The position numbers and the translations under genes are program-made. A stretch of 64,000 bases of DNA from Glutinoglossum americanum. Its lineage: Eukaryota > Ascomycota > Geoglossomycetes > Geoglossales > Geoglossaceae. The stretch is taken from the NCBI GenBank assembly GCA_020080175.1, contig JAGHQL010000012.1:1-64000 (forward strand), read 5' to 3'. Of the stretch, positions 50,901 to 61,525 are shown in pieces. Within the stretch, counting starts at the first letter, position 1. Every line of letters begins with the position of its first letter. The notes under the pieces were generated by a model. It ran no database searches, was not told the DNA's origin, and worked only from the letters and a program-made list of their open reading frames with translations.

Positions 50901-53350
50901 TGAGTCTCCGTCCCGCAACTAAGATTCTATACCAAAGCCACATCAGTGCTTGGGCCCACAACACATCGCCAGAGGCACGGGAAGGAACTAACCTAGCCGT
51001 TGCTGGTTTAAAGAATTGCACGAAATTATGTTGCGTGGTCCGCCAAAGTTCCCTACTGCAACAGTCGAAAGATACCGCGATTGGACAGTTTAGAAAGGCA
51101 GATTCTTTATATATCATAATGACAGCTCGGCGGTACGTCCTCATAGATATATGGCTAAGCGGCCGCATACACAAAGGGGCAGGGTTTGTCTGTATATGGG
51201 GTATGTTGTGTCTGCAAAGTGATTGGATGTAGCTCAACGGCCATAGAGCGGGCCAGGGGCCTGCCCTGCCATCCCATAGTCTACCAAAGATGGGTATGTG
51301 CCTTGCTACTAGCCTTTGGCGTTTTGCGAATTGATAAAAACAACCCATTTTGGACTAAGTTCGTTTTTTCTGTGAAGCCGCCCTGTTTCCAACCGATGGA
51401 TGTCCGTACAACGTGAAACCCGGTGCACGGCTCCCGTGGGTCAGCCTATGGGCCGAAGCTTTGTTCCTCCAGCTTAGCGTGGAAGGTCGGATCGCTCGAT
51501 TTCAATAGCAGTCACGACGTTCGGGGTCACGCACGGTTGTATGTGCAATGTGCATACCCCCCTTCACTTAGACCCGCTAATACCGCGGCTTCAATGTCTG
51601 GGCTTAAGGCAACCCCCATTGATGCATACCCAGCTCCATGGGTTGGGATATCGATTAGATTCAGAGCTTGTTGGTTCGGCGCAGATCGTAAACGCCCTAC
51701 GCCTCGCCTTATACCAGTTACCAACAGCTTACTACGGTACCAGGGGTTACAACGTTGGCTCAGGCAACCGCTGGTTTAAACGCGCTTAGAGAAAGGACGG
51801 TCAGCACTCTGAAATTGCTCATATTACGCCAAAAACCAAGAGGCAAAGCAGCATTGGTTTCGCTCCACCATGCTAACGTTATCTACTATATACCCATCCT
51901 ACAGTAGTATGTCCCGGAAGCATGCATGCGTAGTGCTTACGATGCACGCCCAGCGATCATACGATGTACATACATGTACAAGCCCATCGCCTTGGGCACA
52001 GGATTATGGCCATGTATATCGCCGACTAAGTAGAATTCCCCGCATCAGCATGAGAACCGAACAACAATGGGCCGAAACTAGGAGCCCACACCAGTCACAC
52101 GAGCACTAATAGTCGTATAGCAGAGTATAGCAGACCACGACTCTGACAGGAGATCAGTGACCAAAATTCTGACCGCATCATGGTCCAACTATTTCATAAA
52201 TGATGTGCAATAGTACATGTAGATTTGAGTTCCGAACGCGGTGAAGAGCTATGGAATAGAGTTGAGCGGACGGCACGTTCATTCAAGCGATGTTCAATGC
52301 AGCCAATCCCTACCTGCTTCAATGGCTGCCTGCACGACCTAGTTCAAGTCGAGAAAATACCACCGCCAAGTCCGCCGGCCAGAACTAATGAACTTGGAAG
52401 GAGGAGAAACGGGGTCCAGCACAAATCCGACAGATCCAACTCGAGAAATGCCTTGCCAATCAAACAAACACGAGCGCATCGAACGCAGCCTGAGCACTAA
52501 AACCTGAGGCTGATGGGAGATCAAGGAGAGGTTGCTTTTTTTCCTCTCTTCCCATCTCTCGAAGATTCCAGAAAACCTCCGCGAAGGGAAGGTGTGATGT
52601 GGGCCAAAAAAGGGGGCAGAATGACCTGCATGAGGAGGACGTTCGACGAGATGAGGGGGAACTTTGCCGAGGGGGAGGCGTCCGCACCTGCATGAGCACA
52701 CCCTGGTAACGACAGGGAGCTATTTACCCCACCACGAACCCCCAGGACAGACCTCGAAGGAGATTTCTAAAAACTTCACATTTTGGATCGACAGCTACAC
52801 GCTATTCTAGAGCTTGGTAAGAAAAAAAAAAAGAAAGGGCGCTCGTGCGCACACGGAGAAAAGAGGTTGAACGGCCAGCGAAAAAAAAAACTACCTCATA
52901 TATCCTTCCGTCGCGAACGCTGGGCGAAAAGAGTATCCTGAGGAATGCTCATGCAGCTCTAGAAGAGATTAAAAGAGAAAGGGCTATGCAGGCAGGGTTG
53001 ACCTTCCACCTCTAGGCGAGTGCTCGCCGTAGAGATGGAAATTGAAATCATTTAGGAAGGTCTAGTTCCTTCCACTGCGCGTTCCATGACCTCTTTCAAT
53101 CACTCTCCGCCCCAGCCACCCCAGCCTTGCTCTTCAGCCCGCTCCCCAGCAACCGCCGCACCGGCCGGTGACCTCCAGGCCACGGGCGATGCGGCGACGG
53201 AGGAGGCATCGACAGCCGGGTTTTGGCTCGAGCTAAGATCTCGACTGACAGGCGCGTGCGATACCGGAGGGTCGGGGGCGTCGATATCGCTCACGTCATT
53301 GCAGGAGCCGCTCGCTGTCATCCGCATGCTGCATCGGACGGCGGGACACG
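50901..53350. other. Gene-poor stretch, nothing recognised
   Basis: 2.45 kb with only short overlapping frames on both strands. No RNA gene, repeat family or transposon signature is visible. Isolated A runs occur at about 52822 and 52881. The Lys/Ser-poor frames at 51423-51789 and 52225-52500 show no domain. Confidence 0.5.
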
Positions 53351-55009
53351 TCAGCCTCGCACAGGAATCTGATGTGCTGCGCGATAAGATAAAAAAGAAG
53401 CGAACCGTCTTTCCTCATTCATATACCGGGCCGCCGGACCGAAGAGCTCTTTGAAATCATCGTCGCTCAATCTCGTAGAAGTATTCCTATTGCTATTTAT
53501 TTTAGCTTGTGTCACGGTGGGGGGCGTTTCCTGAGGGGAAGTAGGTCTCACTTGGTTGTAGGAGGAGGCGGAGAAGAGTGGCTGTACATCGGAATACGAG
53601 GGTCCGTCGTTGGACTGCGCATACGGACGGACATGTCAGGATATCCTTTGTTTTCGTCGAGGGGGCCATAGCTTCAAGCAATTCTGGAGGCTTTTTCTCA
53701 AGGATATACTCACCTGCGTTGGCGAATCTGCCCAATAGAGCTTGAGGGCATGCTTTTATTTTTCAGCTTAGCGTCCGACCACATAGGTTCATGTTCATTG
53801 GAGGAGAGGTTAGAAGGTCTTACGTCTCACCAGATCCACCAACACCCCAAATATCATCGATTTGAGTATTGGCGGCTGAGCTTGAAATTGCACTGTGGAA
53901 AAGGGTCCCTTAACTTCCACCGTGACCGTAGAACGCACCAAGAGAAAGGGGTGGCTCTCACATCTGGTCGGTAACGCCGCCCCAACCGTCGTCGCCGTTA
54001 TTAGGCTGGGCACCTGCTATGCTCGAGCCTGAAGGCAGCCTGTACCGTGTCATTTAGAATAGCTTTGGTAGATCGGGGGATGTCGGAATAGAAGAGATCT
54101 CACGACTCGTGGGTACTGGCTCCCCAGCCGAGCTCATCATCAATCGCTGGTGTCCGGTGGCGAGTTCTGCACAACACATTGTTAACGCCAGACATGAGAT
54201 CCAAGACTGCTAGAGTATATCTCACTGTTTGCTAGTAGCTCCCCAACTGGCATCGATACCGAACCCGGGTTCCGTGTTCCTGTGGAATATAGTTTAGTGT
54301 TATGTGAGGATGATCTAAAAGGACCAGACCCACTTTTCCCGAGAGTCTCCCCAACCGCCATCAGACTGTGCGTCTTCAGTGACTCCGCTGTGTTTTTCTG
54401 TTTAGCTTTCAACCCCAAGGTCTACGAGATATCCGCAAGCCCACTTGTTATTAATGTTACTGCCCCAGCCAATAACTTCATCCGGTCCGGTGCTCAGAGG
54501 AACGTCTCTGCTATCCCAGCCTTCAGGTGCCTGCTGTTCGGTGGTCCTACGATTTGTCGCGCATCAGTTTCCGAGACCTGCAACTACAAACTGAGGCCTC
54601 ACCCCACATGGCTTCTCTGATCTTCTCCCTCTTCGCCCGAATACTTTAAAGCGCGGCGATATACCTCCTTGAGGCGGCGTGTCACCCTGCCTGCTCCAGT
54701 CCTGACCAGAAAGCCCGCGAAAGCCGGTCTGTCCCGGAGGATTTCCTTCACCTTCTTCTGGATCTCGGGTGTGCTGATATCGCTCCGATAATCAAGGTCA
54801 TGGAGGGACGAGTTGAGCATGGTGGCTAAGTTGAGCGGGTCGCCCTGGTGATGCTGACGAGCCATGAGACCCAGAAGGGCCTCTTCCTCAAAGGTGGACC
54901 ATCTATGGCTAGGTTGAGTTGCAGGCAATGCGCGCCGATATGTTATTGATGGGTCTGGGTATCGCCAGTCCATAGCCTCTCTGAAACTCCCCATAACGTT
55001 TGGGGTCAT
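53351..55009 (-). CDS. Multi-exon protein with SANT-like N-terminus and seven Trp-Gly motifs
   Basis: Ten exons resolved by eye: 54603-55009, 54445-54546, 54334-54387, 54226-54279, 54104-54166, 53962-54039, 53831-53892, 53714-53740, 53552-53645 and 53351-53492. They total 1083 nt, exactly 360 codons plus stop. Residues ~35-130 are helical with a Myb/SANT-like opening (HRWSTFEEEALLGLMARQHH; STPEIQKKVKEILRDRPAFA). From 145 to 272 the chain is acidic and disordered, with tryptophans at 146, 163, 182, 200, 220, 246 and 268, all next to Gly (GWDS, IGWGS, GGWGD, SWGA, LGWGA, DGWGG, IWGV). Exons 3 to 6 each carry one motif and begin and end in the same phase. Such W-G repeats resemble Argonaute hooks of GW/WG proteins; that function is inference. 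The C-terminus has LSDDDFKELFGPAARYMNEE. Not recognised by name. An untranslated 5' exon is possible (TTTATAG precedes the ATG). Confidence 0.72.
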
Positions 55010-55546
55010 CTATAAATATTTAGGTTGACAAGAGTCAGTGTTAACCTCTTAAGTTGCGACTGTTTAACAGTGCGAATCACCCATAGAGAAAATGAAAGCG
55101 AGAGCGATAGGTGGGCGACGTGGAAGAAACTATGGTGAGTGATGCTTGCCTTTGCTGAATGAATCGTCCCACTGGCGTTTCTACGTATGTTGACGAGAAT
55201 GCAAGTAGGGGGTTTACTAGCTGGCCCAGCCAGATGTGACCGCCCCGTGAGTCCAAGGCAACAATACACGGGGTTAAGTCCGTTTATGAAGGAACCAGCA
55301 ATAACACCGAGGGTCAGATAAAGAATGTTTAAGAAATATTAAAATATGTTCAATATGTTCGAGACCAGCCAACATACGGGTTTTAAACAAAACAGAACCT
55401 GGAGCCATAACTCAAAATATTCACTTCCGATTTTCCAATGGTATAACATCCACGGTGATACACGACAGTAGCTCATTTAGGCAACAGATACATGCTGCAC
55501 TGCTACAGCAGTTGGAATGTCCAGAGATTTTACCCTATTTTAGACA
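55010..55546. other. Intergenic between the WG-repeat gene and pik1
   Basis: 540 nt; upstream region of the WG-repeat gene and 3' flank of pik1, both minus strand. A minus-strand frame at 55006-55269 looks accidental. Nothing else seen. Confidence 0.55.
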
Positions 55547-58500
55547 CTAGTAGATCCCTTGAGTTCTGTACTGAAAGGTATCGTAACTATCCACGGGCAG
55601 TCAGCGCTTTTAGTCTTAAGCTCTAAAGTCAAGGCACTAGAAAGGGCTCTCACAGTCGTGTGTAGTAACTACCGAGAGACTTCCCAATAAGGTCGGTCTC
55701 AACAAATTGTTCAGCATCGTCCTGGCTAAGCTGAAGCTGGAATCGTTGCCGTAAGCTAGCGGTAGCCTGTGCTACTCCTGCGGCGAAACAAGGCATGCGG
55801 GACTGTTTCCCCATCATCTCAACGAGCGTGATGATGTTGTCTGCTTGTTTACGTAGAGCTAAAAATCGCTTAGTAAAAGATGCACCAGCATGAGCAGACC
55901 CATTTCCTATACCTTGGAAGGCTTGTTTACATAGTTTCTTGAACCCTTCAAATTGTGGAGATCCGACGCCTCCTAAGACGTCGACATAGTCTTGGGAGAG
56001 CTTAAAAGGCGCTGCCTCGAAGCCGACAGACCCAGGAGAATTCGAGAGCATAAAGCCGAAATCGATATGGATGATGTCTACTCTAAATTTAGTTTTAACC
56101 AGCAAGAGGCGCGGATCTAGAACTCACGGCCCTGATCGTCAATCAAGATGTTGCCATTATGTCTGTCCTTGAGCTGAAGAATATACGAGATGATGCTATA
56201 CGCCGCTAAAGATCGCATAAATGCATCCCCTGCAGCTTTGTAGCTCTCACTTTCGGGCTCGCCAAATGCCTGTTTTTCGTCTAAGCTACGCTAGACCAAG
56301 ACAATTCGCTACTGTGAAATACGTGCCTTGATGAAGTGATCTCTTAGTGTTGCAATTCGGCTGCGGGGGTTTTTACCTGAGGCTATCGAAGCAAGTGTAA
56401 GGCTCCGCTTGAGCGAGTGGAGTGAGACACCATTTGTGATGGTCTCAATAAGGCCAGATGACTATAAGAGCTGTCAGCAGGCTCACCAGAGGGTATACAA
56501 AGTGAAGACTTTACCTCTCCCGTCACGAGAATCCTCATACGTTTGACCCAAACAGGTACATCAGCGTCTTGCCAAATATTTCCACACACTTGGATAAGCT
56601 GGCAAGCAAATGCTTCTTGCCTGAGGTCCGCCCCAGTCTTCACAATCACACTAAGCAGATCCCAGTTCTTCATCCAGCCATAGGGAGAAGATTTTTTAAT
56701 CCTTTCTTTCTTAGTGGTCCACTGTTCTCCAAACGTAGCCGCACTCGGATCGTCTCGATCTCCTCTTCGCTCGATCCCCCCAGTTTTCTGGTCATTCTCC
56801 ATCCGTGCAGCCCCAGCACCAGAGTCCAGACTTGCCTCCAGCGTTTGCTCGTCTTCAATCTCTGTAGAATCGGCGTTTGTGGTGACTTTATTTGCATTAG
56901 CCATGATTGAATCAAACGTCGGTGCTTGGTTGGTTTCATCAAAGTAGAAGCTTTGCTCCTCAAGACTTTGCATACTCGCGATTATCTTAGCCTTGATGGC
57001 TGCAACCTCGTTCTTAGGGCGTTTTGATCCGCTCGAGTCGAGCTGGGCTAGCATATGAGCAGCAGTTCTCATGTGGGTCGCCAACGCTGAGAAGTCAGGC
57101 TGGTCTGGCCCTTGATTTCTGTTGTTGGTCGGTAGTGTCATTACTCGCAGTGGCCCAGGACTTCCAGCTCTACTACTCGACAAATCAGAAGTCCTTGGCG
57201 TTGCCAGAGACGAATTTGGGCCACTCGAGGGCCGCAGAGGGTACGTCGTTATAGGGACACCCGGCACAACGTTGGGTCTAGGATGGCGCGCATCGCCTTC
57301 GAACTCGTTCATCAACGGGGAGCTCCCTAAGTCCCCCGACATAGGCTCGAATACACTATCTGCCGTTTCTGGACCCCGCTCAGGAAACTGTGCTGTTGGT
57401 GCCTCTGTTAAGTCAAATATCCTCCGGCGGCTTGATCCCTTATCCGATAGTAGTGTTGCGAGCAATTGCTCGTTGTTCTTGGAATCGGGATCAAAATTAA
57501 AATCGTCCCTCAGTACCTCTACCATCAAAAGATATGGCACTCGCTCAGCACTATTGAGCACAGTAGCTTCTGCTGGGTTAATCCGGACGATACGGTGGTG
57601 ACTCGTTCGTCCCGGAGATCCGCCTTGAAGGGTGGCAGGACAAATGACTGGTACATCTACTTCAGCGGGTAAATCTTGCGATATCAAGGCTAATTCCGCA
57701 CGCAATGCACTAAGGCGAGCAGGCTTCAGTACCAAAACAAGCCGGTTGGAAATATCCATGAGGGCTGTGAGAAACTGCATCTCGCTTCTGAAATAGTTTG
57801 ATCTCAACAAGCGGACTTTCTGCAGATCTGACAACGAAGAAGGGTTGAGGAGCCGGAGATTTTGAGAGTGGCGCCTAACGCTACGGTGCTGCAGACGATG
57901 GGGCCGAGGGGTGAGCACAGGGATCGAAGGCCTCGAGGTTCGCATATCTGGTAGAGAGGACGAACTTAGTCTTGCGTCCCCGGATTGAAGATTGGGAAGC
58001 GAAGGTCTCTTCGATTCCTTCAGGGTTCGGCGATGGTCTGATTTCGCAGGGTGAGATCTAGGATCTGAGGGTAGTGAAGGTGCCTTGGTTTTGTTGTTTG
58101 ATACCTGCGGTTGTTTTGGGACCGTCTGTTCTACATTCGCATGCGGCGCCCTCTCCCTCCTTCCCCTGTTAGAGCTAGATGAGACCGTATGGCTTCGCCC
58201 CAGCTGCCGTGTTTGACTCGAATCCGATATTGTCTCGCTCACATATCGTGGCTTTCGGGCTTGTGCGACAGCGAGCGGTCCAGCATATTTAGGGAGAAAG
58301 GGTGTCGCTACACCCGCAAGCACAAAGCTAGCCAGTAAAGACACTGGGAGAACGTTTTCCGAAAGCTTTTCCCGTCGGGTAGGATCTGTCCCACCAAAGA
58401 CTATATGCTGTACCTTGTTATGAATCCTTCGACAGGTCCGAAACGAGTTTGATTGGGGGTTGCCTGCAAGGTCATGTAGGTAGGTTTGGAAAAGCCAAAA

Positions 58501-58915
58501 CGTCTATGCAAAATCCCAAGTCAGTACAATTTTATTGTACCAGTCAAGAAGGTATTTACACTGAAGCATGTGTTGGAGACCGCAGCTTACAAGTAATGCG
58601 CCATTCACCGATTCCTCGCACAAGTCTATTATAAATTCTTCCAGCGCCATCGACTCATTTTCGACGCTAACCAAGAGGTGGCATAGCTGTGGTAAGAAGA
58701 AATCGATCTCTTCGGAGCCGAAGTTTCGGAGCTTAGAGCATAACACATATTGGATTCCAACATGATCAGCGTAACGTCTAAAGAATAAGAACTTTTATAA
58801 GTTGTCTCCTTATGAATACGGCAGGGAATACACACGACAAATATGCTACTGAAAGAAATGGATCATGGTTGAAGTGGTCGGACTCAATGAAGCGCTTCAG
58901 CAAGTCCCACGACAT
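55547..58915 (-). CDS. pik1: Phosphatidylinositol 4-kinase, PIK1 type
   Basis: Makes PI4P at the Golgi for secretion and signalling. Exons 58836-58915, 58591-58777, 56515-58503, 56327-56461, 56128-56269, 55654-56077 and 55547-55586 give 998 aa. The start [20 protein letters not shown] is the PIK1 N-terminus; a helical LKU region follows ([20 protein letters not shown]). A long disordered Ser/Pro/Arg middle spans residues ~125-640. The kinase domain has ATLRDHFIK, the catalytic [15 protein letters not shown] and [20 protein letters not shown]. The intron at 56270-56326 starts with GC. The last 40-nt exon supplies [12 protein letters not shown]; without it the protein seems to end early at SYYTRL. 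All key residues are present. Confidence 0.96.
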
Positions 58916-59310
58916 TGGTGACTACCGTAAAGGGAAATGCGAATCGAGAGGCACTGAGGAGCAAGTCCTCTAGGCTGTGACCAGCATGAGTTCGTGAGAA
59001 TCGTTAAGGATCGTTAAGGAATCTCAGACAGAGCCATGTGAATTCTCATGCTGAGAGTAAATAGGAATAGCTCAGGTCGAACATTGACATTGAAAATGGT
59101 CGTTGTGGGGAAGGTCTTCGGAATTCCCCACTGGGCGCTAGCGAGCTGATTTTCTAGTTGTTTTTTCCCATTAATCTGTGCATTACGATCCAGGGCCTCA
59201 ATGGCCACCGCCAGTTCTCGTAAACTTTTGGCCAATAAGAGCGCACCAGCGACGCTAATACCTGATTGGACATTAAATCTAAGAACTGCATCTAAACCTA
59301 TACATTGAGT
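58916..59310. other. pik1 upstream region
   Basis: 395 nt between pik1 and the hydrolase gene, both minus strand. A 73-codon minus frame (59014-59235, MAKSLRELAVAIEALDRNAQ) is open but has no recognisable family; it could be chance or part of the pik1 leader. Confidence 0.4.
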
Positions 59311-60497
59311 CTAACTACGCTCTTTTGAACCAAAATTTCGATTCATGCATCCCCACGTAACCTGGACAATCTCTTTAATCCCTTTCTGCCTCTCAGCCTT
59401 CGAATCGCTCAAGAACAACGTAGCCACAGGCCATGCATGAATGAGGCCCTCCTCCTCTCTGGCTTGAATAACCCTTCCAGTTTGTTCAAGAAGAGCCGCT
59501 AGATCACGAATCTCCTGACAAAAAACCTCCTCTGAGCCATAGTAGAACACAATTCCAGCCGAGGGTACCGCCCTGGACCACCAGCTAAGATCTTTGCACA
59601 TTCCAGGAGACACTAATGGGTCATTCAGGGAGGCACTTGAACCAGCATATTGCCGCGCATATAGATGGAGGCTCTCGGCATTCAAGTAGTCACTCCTAGT
59701 ATTGTGATTCTTTGGAGATACCAGCGTCACCCACGGTGAAACCAGTATAGCCAATCCAGGACGCTGTATCTCGTAACCTGGCGAGTTCGCAAGGTAAAGG
59801 AGAAGACTCAGTATCAAGGTGCCTCCGGCGGAATCGCCGCCAACGCAAACGCGGGACGGGTCTTGTGTAATAGATAGGACATGCTCATATCCGGCCACTG
59901 TTTGCACAAGCTGGGTGGGATATATGGCATCCGGAACCAAGGTATATTCCAACGCGAAAAGCGCTGGGTTCCGAAACCCAGCTTGTTTCAGTGAGCTGAC
60001 CCAAGCAAAGAGGAATTCCATATAAAAGTAACTTGAACCCATTAAAAAGCCGCCGCCTGAATGGTCTTTTATTAGACGTGTTGATGCCCATTGGAGGCAA
60101 GCTTGACTCACCATGACAATAATACACAACTATGTCAGGTCGTTCAAGTCCATCCGCAGCGATCCATATGCCTCTCAACCCATTCTTTATATGGACTAGT
60201 TAGTCATAGCAGCCTTGAGACACCTCCTCACCCGTCGGGGACATACGATGTCCACCTCTCGCCAATAAAGTGGAGATTGCAAGTAGCCGTGTCTTAACAT
60301 TCGGAACCGCAGAAATGGCAGCACCACATTTTTGGAGAAAAAGACTCTGCAAATCTTTGCGGGGACCTGGGCAAAGGCGTAACGAACACACCTGATCACA
60401 ACATCCTGAAACCATGTTGACTTACGCACAAATGGTGATTGATTTCCCGACCGGATAAGGTATCTCTCTAAGCAAAATTGAAAAGGTAACTCAAGGA
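59311..60497 (-). CDS. Alpha/beta hydrolase, hormone-sensitive-lipase (arylacetamide deacetylase) type
   Basis: Predicted ester hydrolase. Exons 60247-60497, 60112-60184 and 59311-60056 encode 356 aa beyond an unresolved N-terminal exon (the first listed exon begins mid-codon after CTGCAG). The oxyanion-hole motif HGGGF spans the second intron. The nucleophile elbow is GDSAGG, with a later His in GLIHAWPV; an Asp in the expected area completes a plausible triad. The N-terminal block around ELPFQFCLERYLIR and VRYAFAQVPAKICR is typical of fungal steryl-acetyl-hydrolase-like proteins. The start codon could lie near 60549-60562, but no exon there keeps both frame and a normal intron length. The gene looks intact otherwise. 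Substrate unknown. Confidence 0.8.
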
Positions 60498-61525
60498 CTG
60501 CAGAAATGATGCAAAGTTAGTGCAAGATCCACAAACCTCCAGACCGCATCAACCTAATGCCCCGAGAACAGGTAGGCATGATAGGGCTCATCTCTGAAAT
60601 TCAGACTCAGGCGTAATGATATTAAGGAATTAGGTTTTCACCAAGGAAGAGCAAAGCCTGTAGTCCACAAACTAGAGTACCCCATAACCCAGCTTGGAAA
60701 AGCAACTGCGGTGTTAGGCAAAGAAGGAAGACAAAGCAGTCAAGATAGGACACGGGCCCTAGGATCATGGTGAATTTGGGTAAGCAGTGGGGTTATCGCA
60801 GACCACGCTTACCTATGGGCGGCGTCGCGAAAATAAAAACTCGAAAGGATATTTATTGAGATAGATTTCTGTGAGCACCACAATTTCGATATTTGCCCGA
60901 TTACCTTTCGAGGGTATTCCTTCTACCTATCTTTTTCATTTTCTGATGGCATGAACATGGTTATGGAGTTCTTCTTACGCTATAGCTCTCGGGTCCCTCC
61001 TGAGCCACGATAACAATGGGGTATACAACGGTGGCTTCCTGGAACACGCATGTGACCATGGGAGCCTCTAAAGTTATGACCCACTGACAACACTGTGATG
61101 TTTTGCGCGTTCACTTTTATGTTATCCTAACAAACTTTATGTGGTATCTGAGGTGCTCAAGTAATTATCCCTTGAAAAATCGAGCTTGTGGTATACTGAC
61201 CTAAACATATAACATTATAACATTAAATGAGGTGGTGAATTCATCTTAGTTATCACGTGCTAAGCTCCATTTTTTCTGGTGGAACATCGTCTAATAGAGG
61301 GAGGCGTTGCAGTGTTGCAGTATCGCGTTCCTTTCAATTCCAGGATCACTCAGAACTACTCAGAATTCCTCTCACAGGACTGTGAATCGTACAGCGTTAC
61401 TTTAAGCGTGCAGGATGGACATTTGATCAGGAAACGTCTGAGGACAAAGTTTAAGAGATTTCTGTCTTGTGACGAAATCTCCTGTTCCTTTTAAATCCAC
61501 GTCGTGCAGTCTCTTACGCGACACC
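60498..61525. other. Divergent upstream region, hydrolase and RING/SR gene
   Basis: 1 kb between divergent genes. It should include the missing first exon of the hydrolase (left end) and the promoter of the RING protein gene. No other feature recognised; a frame at 61279-61494 looks accidental. Confidence 0.45.

Noticed and set aside
53493-53645. Alternative unspliced reading of the end of the WG-repeat gene (SNDGPSYSDVQPLF frame)
   Set aside because: It looks protein-like but needs a weak GTTGGT donor upstream; the model with all GTGAG donors stays in frame over all ten exons.
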